DNA of 64,000 bases from Curtobacterium luteum. GTDB lineage: Bacteria; Actinomycetota; Actinomycetes; Actinomycetales; Microbacteriaceae. Below the pieces are notes generated by a model. It had not been told where the DNA came from. It searched no databases and was given only the letters and a program-made list of their open reading frames with translations. The position numbers and the translations under genes were made by a program. Numbering within the stretch: the first letter of the stretch is position 1; the number at the start of each line of letters is the position of its first letter. The stretch spans positions 1-64,000 of the forward strand of contig NZ_BMOI01000007.1 of the NCBI RefSeq assembly GCF_014646995.1, in the 5' to 3' direction. Below are positions 38,409 to 47,243 of this stretch, in pieces.

Positions 38409-40534
38409 GACGCGCTCGTCAGGTCGTAGAGGGTGACGCCGTCCACCGACCGGGACGCGAAGTGGGCGGTGACCCACGCCGTGATCTGCTCGGCGCTCGT
38501 CCCCGAGCTGCTGGTGCCCCCGCCGGTGGACCCCGCGATGAACCAGTGCACCTTGCCCGCGGCGACGAGGGCCTTGAACGCGGCGAGCGTCGGAGCCGGG
38601 TCGGTGCCGTTGTACCCGCCGATGGCCATCACCGGGTCGCGGCTGGCCAACTGGTAGCTCGCCGCGCTGTTCGACCCGACCGTCGCGGCCACCCAGGTGT
38701 ACTCGCCGGAGTCGGCGGTCAGCAGGGACACGACCTCGTCCGACACCGCGGTGGAACCACCGAGGAGGGAAGGGCCGCCTCCACCGGGCGCTGCGGCCTG
38801 ACCGCCGGCCGTGGCTCCCGGCGCGCCGGCCTGTCCGCCGGTCGTGGTGGCACTGCCGTTCGAGGCGTTCCCCGGCCCGGCCGCGTTGCCCTGTCCACCC
38901 CCCTGGTTGCCCGGGCCGCCCGCCTGGCCGCCCGTGCCGCCCGCCTGCCCTCTGGGGCCGCCGCCACCGGGGCCGGTCCGGGTGGTCTGGGGACCAGCCG
39001 ACGGCAGTGCCCCGGTGTGCGCGACCGTCGTCGTCTGCACCGAGAAGGCCGTCGGTCCGAGGAGCGCGGCCACGAGGACCACCGCGACCGTCGCCCCGGA
39101 GCGGAGCCTGCCCCGCGGCGGCAGGAGCACGAGGACCGTCCCGACGGCCGTCGCGGCGAGGACGACCCAGCGGATCCACGGCTGCCAGGACGACACGTCC
39201 GCGAGCAGCTCGAACGCCCACGCCCCGGTGCCCGCCACGACGACCGCGGCCACGATGCGCCAGGCCAACGCTCCGCTGCGGGCCCGGAGGAGCCCTGCGC
39301 CGATGCCGACCAGGCCGGCGATGTACGGAGCGAGCGCGACCGTGTAGTACGGATGGAAGATCCCGCCCATGAAGCTGAACACGAGGCCCGTGACGAGGAG
39401 CGACCCCCCGAGCACCAGGACCGTCGCCAGACGTGGGTCGGTGCGTCGGCGCAGGCCCACGAGGACGAGCGAGACGACGAGCAGCACCAGCGCCGTCGGC
39501 AGGAGCCAGGTGATCTGCGAGGCGAACTCGGAGCCGAACAACCGGGTCAGCCCGGTCGACCCCCAGGAACCCGCTCCCGTCGTGGTGCCACCACCCGGGA
39601 CGACGCTGCCGGTCTCGTCGCCCGTGACCCGACCGAGCCCGTTGTAGCCGAACGTGAGCTCGAGGAAGCTGTTCGTCTGGGACCCGCCCACGTACGGTCG
39701 CGCCCATGCCGGGACGAGCTCGACGATGGCGACCCACCACCCCGCCGACACGACGACCGCGACGGCTGCCGCCACCAGGTGACCGAGGCGGCGGGCGAAC
39801 GGACGGGGCGACGCGACGAGGTACACCCCGACCAGCGGGGGCAGGACGAGGAACGCCTGGAGCTGCTTCGTCAGGAAGCCGAACCCGATGAGCACCCCGG
39901 CCCAGACCACCCACCGCATCCGGCCGGACTCGACCCCGCGGAGCGTCAGCGCGATCGCCCCGACGGTGAGCAGCACGAGGAGCGCGTCCGGGTTGTCGTA
40001 GCGGAACATCAGGGTCGCGACCGGTGTGGTCGCGAGCACCGCCCCGGCGACGAGGGCGGACCCCGCCGAGAAGCGCCGCCGCACGGTCCGGTACAGGATC
40101 GCCACCGACGCCACACCCATCAGGGCCTGCGGCACGAGGATCGCCCAGGAGTTCAGCCCGAACAGGCGCACGGAGATGCCGATCACCCAGAGGAACGCCG
40201 GGGGCTTGTCGACGGTGATCGCGTTCGCCGCGTCCGACGACCCGTAGAAGAAGGCCTCCCAGCTCTGGCTCCCGGCCTGCACGGCCGCCGAGTAGAACGC
40301 GTTGGCCCATCCGTTCACCCCGAGGTTCACCATGTAGAGCACGCCGGTCAGGAGCAGGAGCCCGAGGAACGCCGGACGCTCCCACGCGGCGGTGGTACTG
40401 CGACCCCGGACGAGTCGGACGAGGCCGTCGACGACCAGCCGCCGTCGGCCGCGGGGTGTCCGTGGTCCGGTCGAGGGTCCGGTCGAGGGTCCGGTGAGCA
40501 CGCTCGGGGACGCGTGCGGCGCTGGAGTGGTCAT
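38405..40534 (-). CDS. GT39-family membrane glycosyltransferase
   Basis: A 709-residue protein with about 12-13 membrane helices (residues 55-500), like ArnT/PMT-type enzymes that move a sugar from a polyprenyl phosphate carrier to an outer-face acceptor. It has ITVDKPPAFLWVIGISVRLFG (acidic loop 1) and FRYDNPDALLVLLTVGAIA, typical of actinobacterial and Bacillus YkcB-like members. A Gly/Gln/Asn-rich linker (about 515-590) precedes an exported C-terminal domain (VMAIGGYNGTDPAPTL). The ATG at 40532-40534 has no clear ribosome-binding site. Confidence 0.85.
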   Translation of the reverse strand: MTTPAPHASPSVLTGPSTGPSTGPRTPRGRRRLVVDGLVRLVRGRSTTAAWERPAFLGLLLLTGVLYMVNLGVNGWANAFYSAAVQAGSQSWEAFFYGSSDAANAITVDKPPAFLWVIGISVRLFGLNSWAILVPQALMGVASVAILYRTVRRRFSAGSALVAGAVLATTPVATLMFRYDNPDALLVLLTVGAIALTLRGVESGRMRWVVWAGVLIGFGFLTKQLQAFLVLPPLVGVYLVASPRPFARRLGHLVAAAVAVVVSAGWWVAIVELVPAWARPYVGGSQTNSFLELTFGYNGLGRVTGDETGSVVPGGGTTTGAGSWGSTGLTRLFGSEFASQITWLLPTALVLLVVSLVLVGLRRRTDPRLATVLVLGGSLLVTGLVFSFMGGIFHPYYTVALAPYIAGLVGIGAGLLRARSGALAWRIVAAVVVAGTGAWAFELLADVSSWQPWIRWVVLAATAVGTVLVLLPPRGRLRSGATVAVVLVAALLGPTAFSVQTTTVAHTGALPSAGPQTTRTGPGGGGPRGQAGGTGGQAGGPGNQGGGQGNAAGPGNASNGSATTTGGQAGAPGATAGGQAAAPGGGGPSLLGGSTAVSDEVVSLLTADSGEYTWVAATVGSNSAASYQLASRDPVMAIGGYNGTDPAPTLAAFKALVAAGKVHWFIAGSTGGGTSSSGTSAEQITAWVTAHFASRSVDGVTLYDLTSAS

Positions 40535-40658
40535 CCGACCAGCGTGCGGACGGCACATCCAGGGTCCCCCTGTCGTCGCTGTGGCTGCCCTAAGCGATCG
40601 GTCACCGCGCCGAGCATGCGCTGGACGCGCAGCCGGAGTCCCGGAGCATGCTGGGCCG

Positions 40659-41534
40659 ATGAAGCAACGAGTCATCGGAGACCAGTCCGTCAGCGCGATC
40701 GGCCTCGGCGGCATGCCGATGTCCATCGAGGGCCGACCCGACGAGCGCCAGGCGGTCGCCACGATCCACGCCGCGCTCGAGGCCGGCGTCACCCTCATCG
40801 ACACCGCCGACGCCTACCACCTCGCCGCGCACGACGAGGTCGGCCACAACGAGTCCCTCATCGCCAAGGCGGTCCGCGAGTTCCACGGCGCGACCGACGA
40901 CGTCCTCATCGCGACGAAGGGCGGCCACCTGCGCCCCGAGCCCGGTGCCTGGGCGCAGAACGGCAACCCGGAGTACCTCAAGGAGGCGGCGAAGGCATCG
41001 GCGAAGCGCCTCGGCGTCGAGGCGATCGGCCTGTACCAGTTCCACCGTCCGGACCCCGCCGTCCCGTACGCGGACTCGGTCGGTGCCCTCGCGGACCTCC
41101 TCGACGAGGGCGTGATCCGGATGGCGGGCATCTCGAACGCCGACCCCGACCAGATCAGGACCGCCAACGAGGTCCTCGGCGGCCGACTGGTCTCGGTCCA
41201 GAACCAGTACTCGCCGCGCTTCCGGTCGAGCGAGCCGGAGCTCGAACTGTGCGACGAACTCGGCATCGCGTTCCTGCCCTGGAGTCCGCTCGGCGGCATC
41301 ACGAACGCGGCTGACCTCGGCACCGCCTCCGAGGACTTCGCGACCGTCGCCCGGGACCACGGGGTGAGCCCGCAGGTCGTCGCACTCGCGTGGGAGTTGG
41401 CGAAGAGCGACGTGGTGATCCCGATCCCCGGGGCGTCGCGACCGCAGTCGATCCTGGACTCGGTGACCGCCGCGACGGTGAAGCTGCGACCCGAGGAGGT
41501 CGCACGGCTCGACGCCGCACAGCCGGCAGCCTGA
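40659..41534 (+). CDS. aldo/keto reductase
   Basis: A 291-residue NADPH-dependent TIM-barrel oxidoreductase. Catalytic residues fit IDTADAY (Asp, Tyr), ATKGG (Lys) and YQFHRPD (His), and the C-terminal VIPIPGASRPQSI is the cofactor-binding loop. Substrate unknown. It is divergent from the glycosyltransferase gene (124 bases between them) and convergent with a lipoprotein gene. Confidence 0.92.
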   Translation: MKQRVIGDQSVSAIGLGGMPMSIEGRPDERQAVATIHAALEAGVTLIDTADAYHLAAHDEVGHNESLIAKAVREFHGATDDVLIATKGGHLRPEPGAWAQNGNPEYLKEAAKASAKRLGVEAIGLYQFHRPDPAVPYADSVGALADLLDEGVIRMAGISNADPDQIRTANEVLGGRLVSVQNQYSPRFRSSEPELELCDELGIAFLPWSPLGGITNAADLGTASEDFATVARDHGVSPQVVALAWELAKSDVVIPIPGASRPQSILDSVTAATVKLRPEEVARLDAAQPAA

Positions 41535-41550
41535 CCGATCCCGATCCGGG

Positions 41551-41587
41551 CGCGGGGTCGACGATGCTGTGCGTCGTCGGCCCCGCG
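41551..41587. terminator. bidirectional terminator
   Basis: Stem CGCGGGGTCGACGA against TCGTCGGCCCCGCG with one G-U type mismatch and a 9-base loop, between convergent genes. Confidence 0.65.
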
Positions 41588-41589
41588 TC

Positions 41590-42054
41590 TCACTTCGCGG
41601 GGCAGTCCGCCGAGATCGCGGTGAGGGACTGCTGGACCTTCGTTTCTGCGGCCGTGACCGCGTCGGACGTCGTGCTGCCGCTGCTCTCGAGCGCGTCCGC
41701 GTAGCCCTTCGCCGCCTTCGTGAACGCCTCGAAGTCGGTCTTGACCTCGGCGTTGCCGACCTTCGGGAGTGCGGCGTCGATCCGGTCGGTGAAGCCGTCG
41801 ACGACCTCGGCGCGACTCTTCGGGTCAGCCGGTGCCGACGTGGACATCTGCTCGCTGACGAACGACCGCAGTGCGTCCTCGAGTTGGTCGCACGCTTCCT
41901 GCTTCGTCTGCGACGGCGCTGCCTGCGCGGTCTTCGTGGCGGCGGTGTCCGTCGCCGCCCCACCGCCCCCGTCCCCCGACCCACCGCCGGAGCAGCCGGC
42001 GAGGAGTGTGACGGCGATCACCGCGGTCGTGATGGTCGTGATGTGCTTGCGCAT
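41590..42054 (-). CDS. hypothetical lipoprotein
   Basis: A 154-residue exported protein with signal sequence ITTITTAVIAVTLLAGCSGGG (lipobox LAGC near residue 21), a Gly/Ala/Thr linker and a helical C-terminal domain with two cysteines (EACDQL near 55 and SADCPAK at the end) that could pair. GAAGGGGG precedes the ATG. Function unknown. Confidence 0.78.
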   Translation of the reverse strand: MRKHITTITTAVIAVTLLAGCSGGGSGDGGGGAATDTAATKTAQAAPSQTKQEACDQLEDALRSFVSEQMSTSAPADPKSRAEVVDGFTDRIDAALPKVGNAEVKTDFEAFTKAAKGYADALESSGSTTSDAVTAAETKVQQSLTAISADCPAK

Positions 42055-42155
42055 GCTGCGTTTCCCCCTTCGACGTCCGCACGCCCCCGTGGGTGCGGAC
42101 CGCGTCCGAGCGTACCGGCGCGGTCTGGACGCGAGTGCCGTCGGGCGCGGCGCGG

Positions 42156-43049
42156 TCAGGACGACCGGAGCGGTGCAGCGGCTGCGAACAGCCCGGCGAC
42201 GAGGGAGTCGATGGTCCGGTCGGCGCGGACGACGTCGGCCGCACCCGCCGAGTGGGCCGCCCGCCGCCCCTCGGCGCCGAGCAGTGCGCTCCAGTGGGTC
42301 GCGCGTGCTTCGAGTCCGACCGAGTGGTGGTAGTCGTGGTACTTGAACGAGGGTGACGAGGGCAGCGCTGCGTGGAGCGAGACGAGCGTGGCCGGGGTCC
42401 GAAGGGCGTGAGCGAGGATGACACCGTGCATGCCCGCGCTCACGACGTGTTCGGCGGACCCGATCTCTCGGAGCATCTCGTCGGGAGTGAGGGTCGGAGA
42501 GAGGACACGCATCCCGGCGGCACGGAGGGCCCGGATCGCCGCGCGGTCGCTCTGATCGGCGTGCGAGGTGAAGTGCGTGATGAGGACCGTGCCACGGCGA
42601 CGGTTGTCCGGCAGCCCAGGGCGCAGTGCACGGACGACCAGTCCCGGGTCGCCGAGCGGTGTGCGCTCGTCGAGACCGAGTGCGGCACGGGCGAGCGGCC
42701 CACGCACGGCGAGGACGCGCTCCCGGAAGTCGCTCGGCACGTCGGCCGGGAGCTCCGGCGTGTGCAGCCCCGTCCCCCAGATCATCCCCCGGCCCCGGCG
42801 GGTGAGGTACGGGATCATCGCACTCCCGACGGCGACGACGTCCTCGCGGCCGAGCGGAGCCCAGCGCACGGGTCGGCCGAGCACCTCCCGCAGGACCACG
42901 GCGGACAGCTCGTCGCCGTGGTTCGTGAGGACCGGTCCGCGTGCGAGGGCGAGCCGAGCCCACCCGGAGGCGTGGTCCCGGAGTTCGTGCGCGAGGACGC
43001 GGGGATCGCGGCGGGGGGACCACCAGAATGCTCGGACGGAACGGGACAC
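42156..43049 (-). CDS. polysaccharide pyruvyl transferase family protein
   Basis: A 297-residue protein of the CsaB/WcaK-like fold, which adds pyruvate ketals to cell-wall or capsule sugars. The segment EHVVSAGMHGVILAHALRTPATLV (near 220-243), followed by FKYHDYHHSVGL, is the diagnostic C-terminal half. The N-terminus is basic and aromatic. The GTG is preceded by CAGGAGGT. It stands alone, divergent from a quinone oxidoreductase gene. Confidence 0.8.
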   Translation of the reverse strand: MSRSVRAFWWSPRRDPRVLAHELRDHASGWARLALARGPVLTNHGDELSAVVLREVLGRPVRWAPLGREDVVAVGSAMIPYLTRRGRGMIWGTGLHTPELPADVPSDFRERVLAVRGPLARAALGLDERTPLGDPGLVVRALRPGLPDNRRRGTVLITHFTSHADQSDRAAIRALRAAGMRVLSPTLTPDEMLREIGSAEHVVSAGMHGVILAHALRTPATLVSLHAALPSSPSFKYHDYHHSVGLEARATHWSALLGAEGRRAAHSAGAADVVRADRTIDSLVAGLFAAAAPLRSS

Positions 43050-43070
43050 AGGACCTCCTGGAGTCGGACA

Positions 43071-43094
43071 ACATAAACATATCAGATGTCATGT
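43071..43094. promoter_or_regulatory. AT-rich symmetric site, possible operator
   Basis: ACAT-aa-ACAT-atcag-ATGT-c-ATGT: a nested inverted repeat in one of the few AT-rich patches of the window, between two divergent genes. It also provides TATGTT-like -10 boxes on the minus strand. Binding protein unknown. Confidence 0.4.
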
Positions 43095-43125
43095 GTTCGG
43101 CGCCAGTAGTGGATGTGCGGGGGCG

Positions 43126-43131
43126 TACCGT
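43126..43131 (+). promoter_or_regulatory. -10 box of leaderless quinone oxidoreductase promoter
   Basis: TACCGT, 7 bases before the ATG at 43139. Confidence 0.45.
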
Positions 43132-43138
43132 CGAGGAC

Positions 43139-44104
43139 ATGCGAGCGATCTCCCACGACGACGGCACCCTGACCCTGCGCGACCTCCCCGACCCGGAGCC
43201 CGGTGCCGGCGAGGTCCTCGTCGAGGTCGCTGCCGCCGGGGTGAACAACGCCGACCGCCAGCAGGTCGCCGGGAACTACCCGCCGCCGCCCGGCGCTTCC
43301 CCGATCCTCGGGCTGGAGGTCTCGGGCACCGTCCGCGCACTCGGGCCCGGCGTCACCGACTGGTCGGTCGGCGACCGCGTCTGCGCTCTGCTGGCCGGGG
43401 GCGGCTACGCCTCCCTCGCGGTCGTGCCGGCGACGCAGGTGCTGCCCGTGCCGGAGTCGCTCGACCTCGTCTCCGCGGCTGCGCTGCCCGAAGCCGCCTG
43501 CACGGTGTTCTCGAACGTCGGGATGCTGGCCGGACTCCGTCCTGGGCAGACCCTCCTCGTGCACGGCGGGACCGGCGGGATGGGCTCGCATGCCGTCCTG
43601 TGGGCCAAGGCCCTCGGCGCGACGGTGATCACGACGAGCGGTGGCGCACGGAAGGTCCAGGCGTCACGGGACCTCGGCGCGGACCTCGCGATCGACCATC
43701 GCACCGAGGACTTCGTCGCCGCCGTCCGCGAGTACACCGGCGGTCGCGGCGTCGACGTGGTGCTCGACGTCGTGGGTGCCGACTACCTCGGTCGGAACCT
43801 CGAAGCCCTCGCGCCGAACGGGCACGTCGCGGTGATCTCGTCGAGCAGCGGCCGGGTCGGCGAACTCGACCTCGGCGCGATGATGGCGAAGCGCGCGACG
43901 ATCAGCGCGACGACCCTGCGCGCCCGACCGCTCGACGAGAAGGCCGCGATCGTCGCCGCCGTCCGCGCCGACGTCTGGCCGTTCGTCGAGGACGGTCGCG
44001 TCCGTCCGGTCGTGGACTCGGTCCTGCCGCTCGCCGAGGCCGCGGAGGGACACCGCCGGATGGCCGACGGCGAGCTCATCGGCAAGGTGCTACTGACGCC
44101 CTGA
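43139..44104 (+). CDS. zinc-free NAD(P)H:quinone oxidoreductase (MDR family)
   Basis: A 321-residue protein of the medium-chain reductase family. AAAGVNNADRQQVAGNYPPPPGASPILGLEVSGTV is the quinone-oxidoreductase N-terminal pattern, LLVHGGTGGMGSHA the NADP-binding loop. Zinc-binding cysteines are absent, as expected for this branch. Probable role in reducing quinones or enones. The start is fixed by a -10 box at 7 bases. Confidence 0.9.
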   Translation: MRAISHDDGTLTLRDLPDPEPGAGEVLVEVAAAGVNNADRQQVAGNYPPPPGASPILGLEVSGTVRALGPGVTDWSVGDRVCALLAGGGYASLAVVPATQVLPVPESLDLVSAAALPEAACTVFSNVGMLAGLRPGQTLLVHGGTGGMGSHAVLWAKALGATVITTSGGARKVQASRDLGADLAIDHRTEDFVAAVREYTGGRGVDVVLDVVGADYLGRNLEALAPNGHVAVISSSSGRVGELDLGAMMAKRATISATTLRARPLDEKAAIVAAVRADVWPFVEDGRVRPVVDSVLPLAEAAEGHRRMADGELIGKVLLTP

Positions 44105-44189
44105 CCGGCAGGTCGCGCTGCGCGCACTCCCGGAACCCGCCCCGGACGCTCCACTCGCCCCCGCCGCACCGGCACGCCGGCACTCTCAG

Positions 44190-44251
44190 CGCACAACCAA
44201 AGTCGTCCCGAACCACGGCGCCCCGCGGTTCGGGACGACTTTGGTTGTGCG
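44190..44251. repeat. CGCACAACCAAAG palindrome, likely bidirectional terminator
   Basis: Perfect 25-bp arms (44190-44214, 44227-44251) around a 12-base loop, between the convergent oxidoreductase and ABC ATPase genes. Confidence 0.85.
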
Positions 44252-44337
44252 GAAGCGAACGGCACCGCCTCGCACGAACGGATCGCGTGCGGTGCGGAAG
44301 CGAACGGCACCGCCTCGCACGAACGGATCGCGTGCGG
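44248..44337 (+). repeat. two 45-bp tandem repeats
   Basis: A unit beginning TGCGGAAGCGAACGGCACCG is repeated exactly once at an offset of 45 bases, starting inside the palindrome end, with a short third start at 44338. No gene is present in the gap 44105-44358. Confidence 0.85.
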
Positions 44338-44358
44338 TGCGGACCGTGCCGTCCGGGG

Positions 44359-45189
44359 TCAGGCGTGCACGCGGGCGAGGAACTCGACGAGCGCCGGGTG
44401 CGTCGGACGGTCGAGGACGTCGGCCGGTGCGCCCTGCTCGACGACCTCGCCCCGGTGCAGGAACACGATCCGGTCGGCCACGTTCCGCGCGAAGGACATC
44501 TCGTGCGTCGTCATCAGGATCGTCGAGCCCTGTCGCTTCAGCTCGGTGACGAGGTCGAGCACCTCCCCGACGAGCATCGGGTCGAGGGCGCTCGTGACCT
44601 CGTCGAGCAGGAGCAGCTCGGGGTCGGAGGCGATGGCCCGGACGATCGCGACGCGCTGCTGCTGGCCACCGGAGAGCCGGTCCGGGTAGGCGCCGGCGAA
44701 GTCCGCGAGGCCGATGCGGTCGAGCAGGCGCTTCGCCGTCGCCTCGGCTTCAGCCCGTCCGATGCCGTGCACCCGCCGCGACGCGAGGGTCACGTTGTCG
44801 AGCACGCTCATGTGCGGGAAGAGGTTGAACTGCTGGAAGACGACACCGATCCGCGCACGCGTGGCGTCGACGTCGGTCCGCGGGTCGGCGATGTCGGTGC
44901 CCTGGAGCAGGACCTCGCCGTCGTCGATCCCCTCGAGGAGGTTCACCGTCTTGAGGAGCGTCGACTTCCCGGAGCCGGACGCCCCGATGACGCAGATGAC
45001 CTCGTGGCGGTGCACCGTCAGGTCGATGCCGCGGAGGACCTCGTGCTCGCCGAACGACTTGCGCAGGCCGCGCAGCTCCAGGACCGGAGCCGACGTCGGC
45101 GGCTTGCGCCGTGCCTCCTGGCCGTCGTCCTGCCTGGAGGCGCGACCCGCGCCCGCCCCGCTGCCACCGTTCCGTGCGACGTCGCTCAC
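44359..45189 (-). CDS. polar amino-acid ABC transporter, ATP-binding protein
   Basis: A 276-residue ATPase of the HisP/GlnQ type. Walker A GASGSGKST near residue 70, Q-loop FQQFNLFPHM, signature LSGGQQQR near 165, Walker B LLLLDEVTSALDP and the H-loop TTHEM are all intact. The first 30 residues are extra and are partly encoded by two inverted GCCTCC motifs (GRASRQ and GQEARRK). The GTG overlaps the permease stop (GTGA). Works with the permease and binding protein upstream; likely substrates are glutamate, glutamine or cystine. Confidence 0.92.
   Translation of the reverse strand: MSDVARNGGSGAGAGRASRQDDGQEARRKPPTSAPVLELRGLRKSFGEHEVLRGIDLTVHRHEVICVIGASGSGKSTLLKTVNLLEGIDDGEVLLQGTDIADPRTDVDATRARIGVVFQQFNLFPHMSVLDNVTLASRRVHGIGRAEAEATAKRLLDRIGLADFAGAYPDRLSGGQQQRVAIVRAIASDPELLLLDEVTSALDPMLVGEVLDLVTELKRQGSTILMTTHEMSFARNVADRIVFLHRGEVVEQGAPADVLDRPTHPALVEFLARVHA
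45106..45146. repeat. inverted pair of GCCTCC motifs inside ABC ATPase gene
   Basis: GCGCCGTGCCTCCTGGCCGTC (45106-45126) faces CCTGCCTGGAGGCGCGAC (45129-45146). The pair could form a hairpin inside the mRNA 45-80 bases after the start codon, between permease and ATPase domains of the operon. Confidence 0.5.
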
Positions 45190-46064
45190 ACCGTGCCCCC
45201 GATCTGCTCGCGCTGCTGCTGCCGGCGCGCGATCGCGTCGGTGACCCGGATCAGCGGCAGGCTGATGACCACGAACAGCAGACCCGCGACGAAGTACGGC
45301 GTGAAGTTGTAGCTCTCCGCTTGCGCGATCTGCGCCGACCGGACCGCGTCGACGGCGCCGAGGATCGAGACCAGCCCGACGTCCTTCTGCATCGAGACGA
45401 AGTCGTTCATGAGCGCTGGGGTGACCTTGCGGATCGCCTGCGGCAGCACGACGAGACGCAGGGTCTTCGCGTGCGAGAGGCCGAGCGACCGGGCGGCGAG
45501 GCGCTGCGAGGGGTGCACCGCCTCCATGCCGGCGCGCAGGACCTCCGCGACGTACGACGAGTACGTCAGCACGATCGCGATCGTGCCCCAGAACTCCGCG
45601 GGGAGCCGTGGGAACACCCCGAGTCCGGGGATGCCGTAGCCCACGAGGTACAGCACGATGATGAGCGGGAGCCCGCGGAACAGGTCCGTGTACCCGGTCG
45701 CCAGTACCCGGAGCGGGAAGAACACCGGGCTCCGCAGGCCCCGGACGACGGCGAGGAGCGTGCCGAACACCGCGACGCCGATGCTCGCGAAGAACAGGAT
45801 CCGGACGTTCAGCCACAGTCCGGCGAGGATCGCGGGGAACGACTCGACGGCGGTCTGCGGGTCGAAGAACGACTGCTGGACGGCGGCCCAGCCCGGGGTG
45901 TTGACCACACCGAAGTAGAGCAGCGCCACGACGACGAGCGTCGACACGATCGACACGGCGGTCGAGCGGCGTCCGCGCTGCCGGCGGTACCGGCGCCGCT
46001 CCAGCTCCACCTGACTCGGCGCACCGGCGACCACGGGGGTGCCGGCGCCTGCGGGGACGGTCAC
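45186..46064 (-). CDS. polar amino-acid ABC transporter, permease
   Basis: A 292-residue inner-membrane permease with five to six helices. The HisM/GlnP-type domain starts at FPAILAGLWLNVRILFFASIG and has the EAA loop YSSYVAEVLRAGMEAVHPSQRLAARSLG near 175-202. It lies 5 bases after the binding-protein gene and overlaps the ATPase start. GTG start. Confidence 0.92.
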   Translation of the reverse strand: MTVPAGAGTPVVAGAPSQVELERRRYRRQRGRRSTAVSIVSTLVVVALLYFGVVNTPGWAAVQQSFFDPQTAVESFPAILAGLWLNVRILFFASIGVAVFGTLLAVVRGLRSPVFFPLRVLATGYTDLFRGLPLIIVLYLVGYGIPGLGVFPRLPAEFWGTIAIVLTYSSYVAEVLRAGMEAVHPSQRLAARSLGLSHAKTLRLVVLPQAIRKVTPALMNDFVSMQKDVGLVSILGAVDAVRSAQIAQAESYNFTPYFVAGLLFVVISLPLIRVTDAIARRQQQREQIGGTV

Positions 46065-46069
46065 GCGCG

Positions 46070-46888
46070 CTACTTCAGGACCGGGGTGCCGGTCTCGGAC
46101 GAGAGCCACTTCGTCTGCAGGCGCTCCAGGGTGCCGTCGTCCTCGAGCTTCCCGAGCGCGGTGTCGACCTTGCTCGTCAGTGCGGAGCCCTTCGGCAGCA
46201 CGAAGCCGAACTGGTCGCCCGAGCCGTCGGCCGGGAACTGGGCTGAGACCGTGCCGTCGTCGAGCTGCGCGGACGCCATGTAGAACGCGGTCGGCAGGTC
46301 GGTGATGATCGCGTCGATCTGGCCGGACTCGAGGGCGAGCACCGCGTCGTCGTTCGAGTTGAACACCTGCGGGGTGACGCCGAGGACGTCCTTGACGCTC
46401 TGGATGCTCGTCGACCCCGCCGCGACGCCGATCGCGTCCTGCTTCAGGGCGCTGATCGTGGTGGCGTCGGCGGCCTTCGAGGACTTCGTCGTCACGACGG
46501 CCTGGGTCGTCGTGTAGTACGCGGTCGACATGTCGACCGCCTTCTTGCGCTTGACGTCGATCGAGAACTGCTGGATGTTGAGGTCCCAGTCCTTCGGGCC
46601 CGGTGCGATCGCACTGTCGAACGTGCTGCGCTTCCAGACGACGTCGGACTTCGCGTAGCCCATCTCCTTCGCGACCGCGTAGGCGACGGCGGCCTCGAAC
46701 CCCTTGCCGGACTGCGGCTTGTCGTCCTCCACCCACGGCGCGTACGCCGGCTGGCCGGTCGCGATCGTCAGCTTGCCGTCCGTGACGGTGCCGTCGGCGC
46801 TGCTGCTGCCGGCCGAGCAGGCGCTCAGGGCGAGCGCGGCGACGGCTGCGGTGGCGACGGCGAGGGTGAGGCGGAGGGATCGGGTCAC
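46070..46888 (-). CDS. polar amino-acid ABC transporter, substrate-binding lipoprotein
   Basis: A 272-residue lipoprotein of the solute-binding family 3. The signal TRSLRLTLAVATAAVAALALSAC ends in a lipobox near residue 24; YAPWVEDDK, GFEAAVAYAVAKEMGY and DLNIQQFSIDVKRKKAVDMS match the ligand-binding lobes. First gene of the transporter operon. I chose the GTG at 46886-46888 (GAAGG upstream) because an upstream ATG would place 20 residues before the signal. TACGAT at 46924-46929 is the likely -10 box. Confidence 0.9.
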   Translation of the reverse strand: MTRSLRLTLAVATAAVAALALSACSAGSSSADGTVTDGKLTIATGQPAYAPWVEDDKPQSGKGFEAAVAYAVAKEMGYAKSDVVWKRSTFDSAIAPGPKDWDLNIQQFSIDVKRKKAVDMSTAYYTTTQAVVTTKSSKAADATTISALKQDAIGVAAGSTSIQSVKDVLGVTPQVFNSNDDAVLALESGQIDAIITDLPTAFYMASAQLDDGTVSAQFPADGSGDQFGFVLPKGSALTSKVDTALGKLEDDGTLERLQTKWLSSETGTPVLK

Positions 46889-46923
46889 GGGCGGGCCTTC
46901 GCTCGAGGGGTGGGGGCGATCAG

Positions 46924-46929
46924 ATCGTA
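46924..46929 (-). promoter_or_regulatory. -10 box of the ABC transporter operon
   Basis: TACGAT on the minus strand, about 35 bases upstream of the GTG, so this mRNA has a leader with a Shine-Dalgarno site. The rest of the gap 46930-47145 has direct repeats GAGCCGGATGCG and no gene. Confidence 0.4.
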
Positions 46930-47145
46930 CGCGGAACTGGTACACCACCGCGAGTCAGCGCGACCCGCACCGTCACGGTGGCGGACGGGAGCCGGATGCG
47001 AGACGGGTCCGGGCCGGAAGCGATCCGGGTCCGAGCCGGATGCGGCTCGGTGCGAAAGCCGCAATCGATGGACACGAATCGGTCACGACGGCCTCGCCGG
47101 CGTGTTCTTCGTGCATGATCGGTCCCGCAGCACGTTGCTCCGGCG

Positions 47146-47177
47146 GCGGGTGGCGGACAACGGCGTCCGTCACCCGC
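47146..47177 (-). terminator. terminator of the SAHH-like operon
   Basis: Stem GCGGGTGGCGGAC against GTCCGTCACCCGC with one G-U type mismatch and a 6-base loop, about 67 bases past the DUF985 stop. Confidence 0.65.
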
Positions 47178-47243
47178 CCCGGCAATGCTGCCGGCGGGGC
47201 CGCGAGGCGCGTCGCTGCCGGCCGGCCGCCGCCGCGAGCCGCC

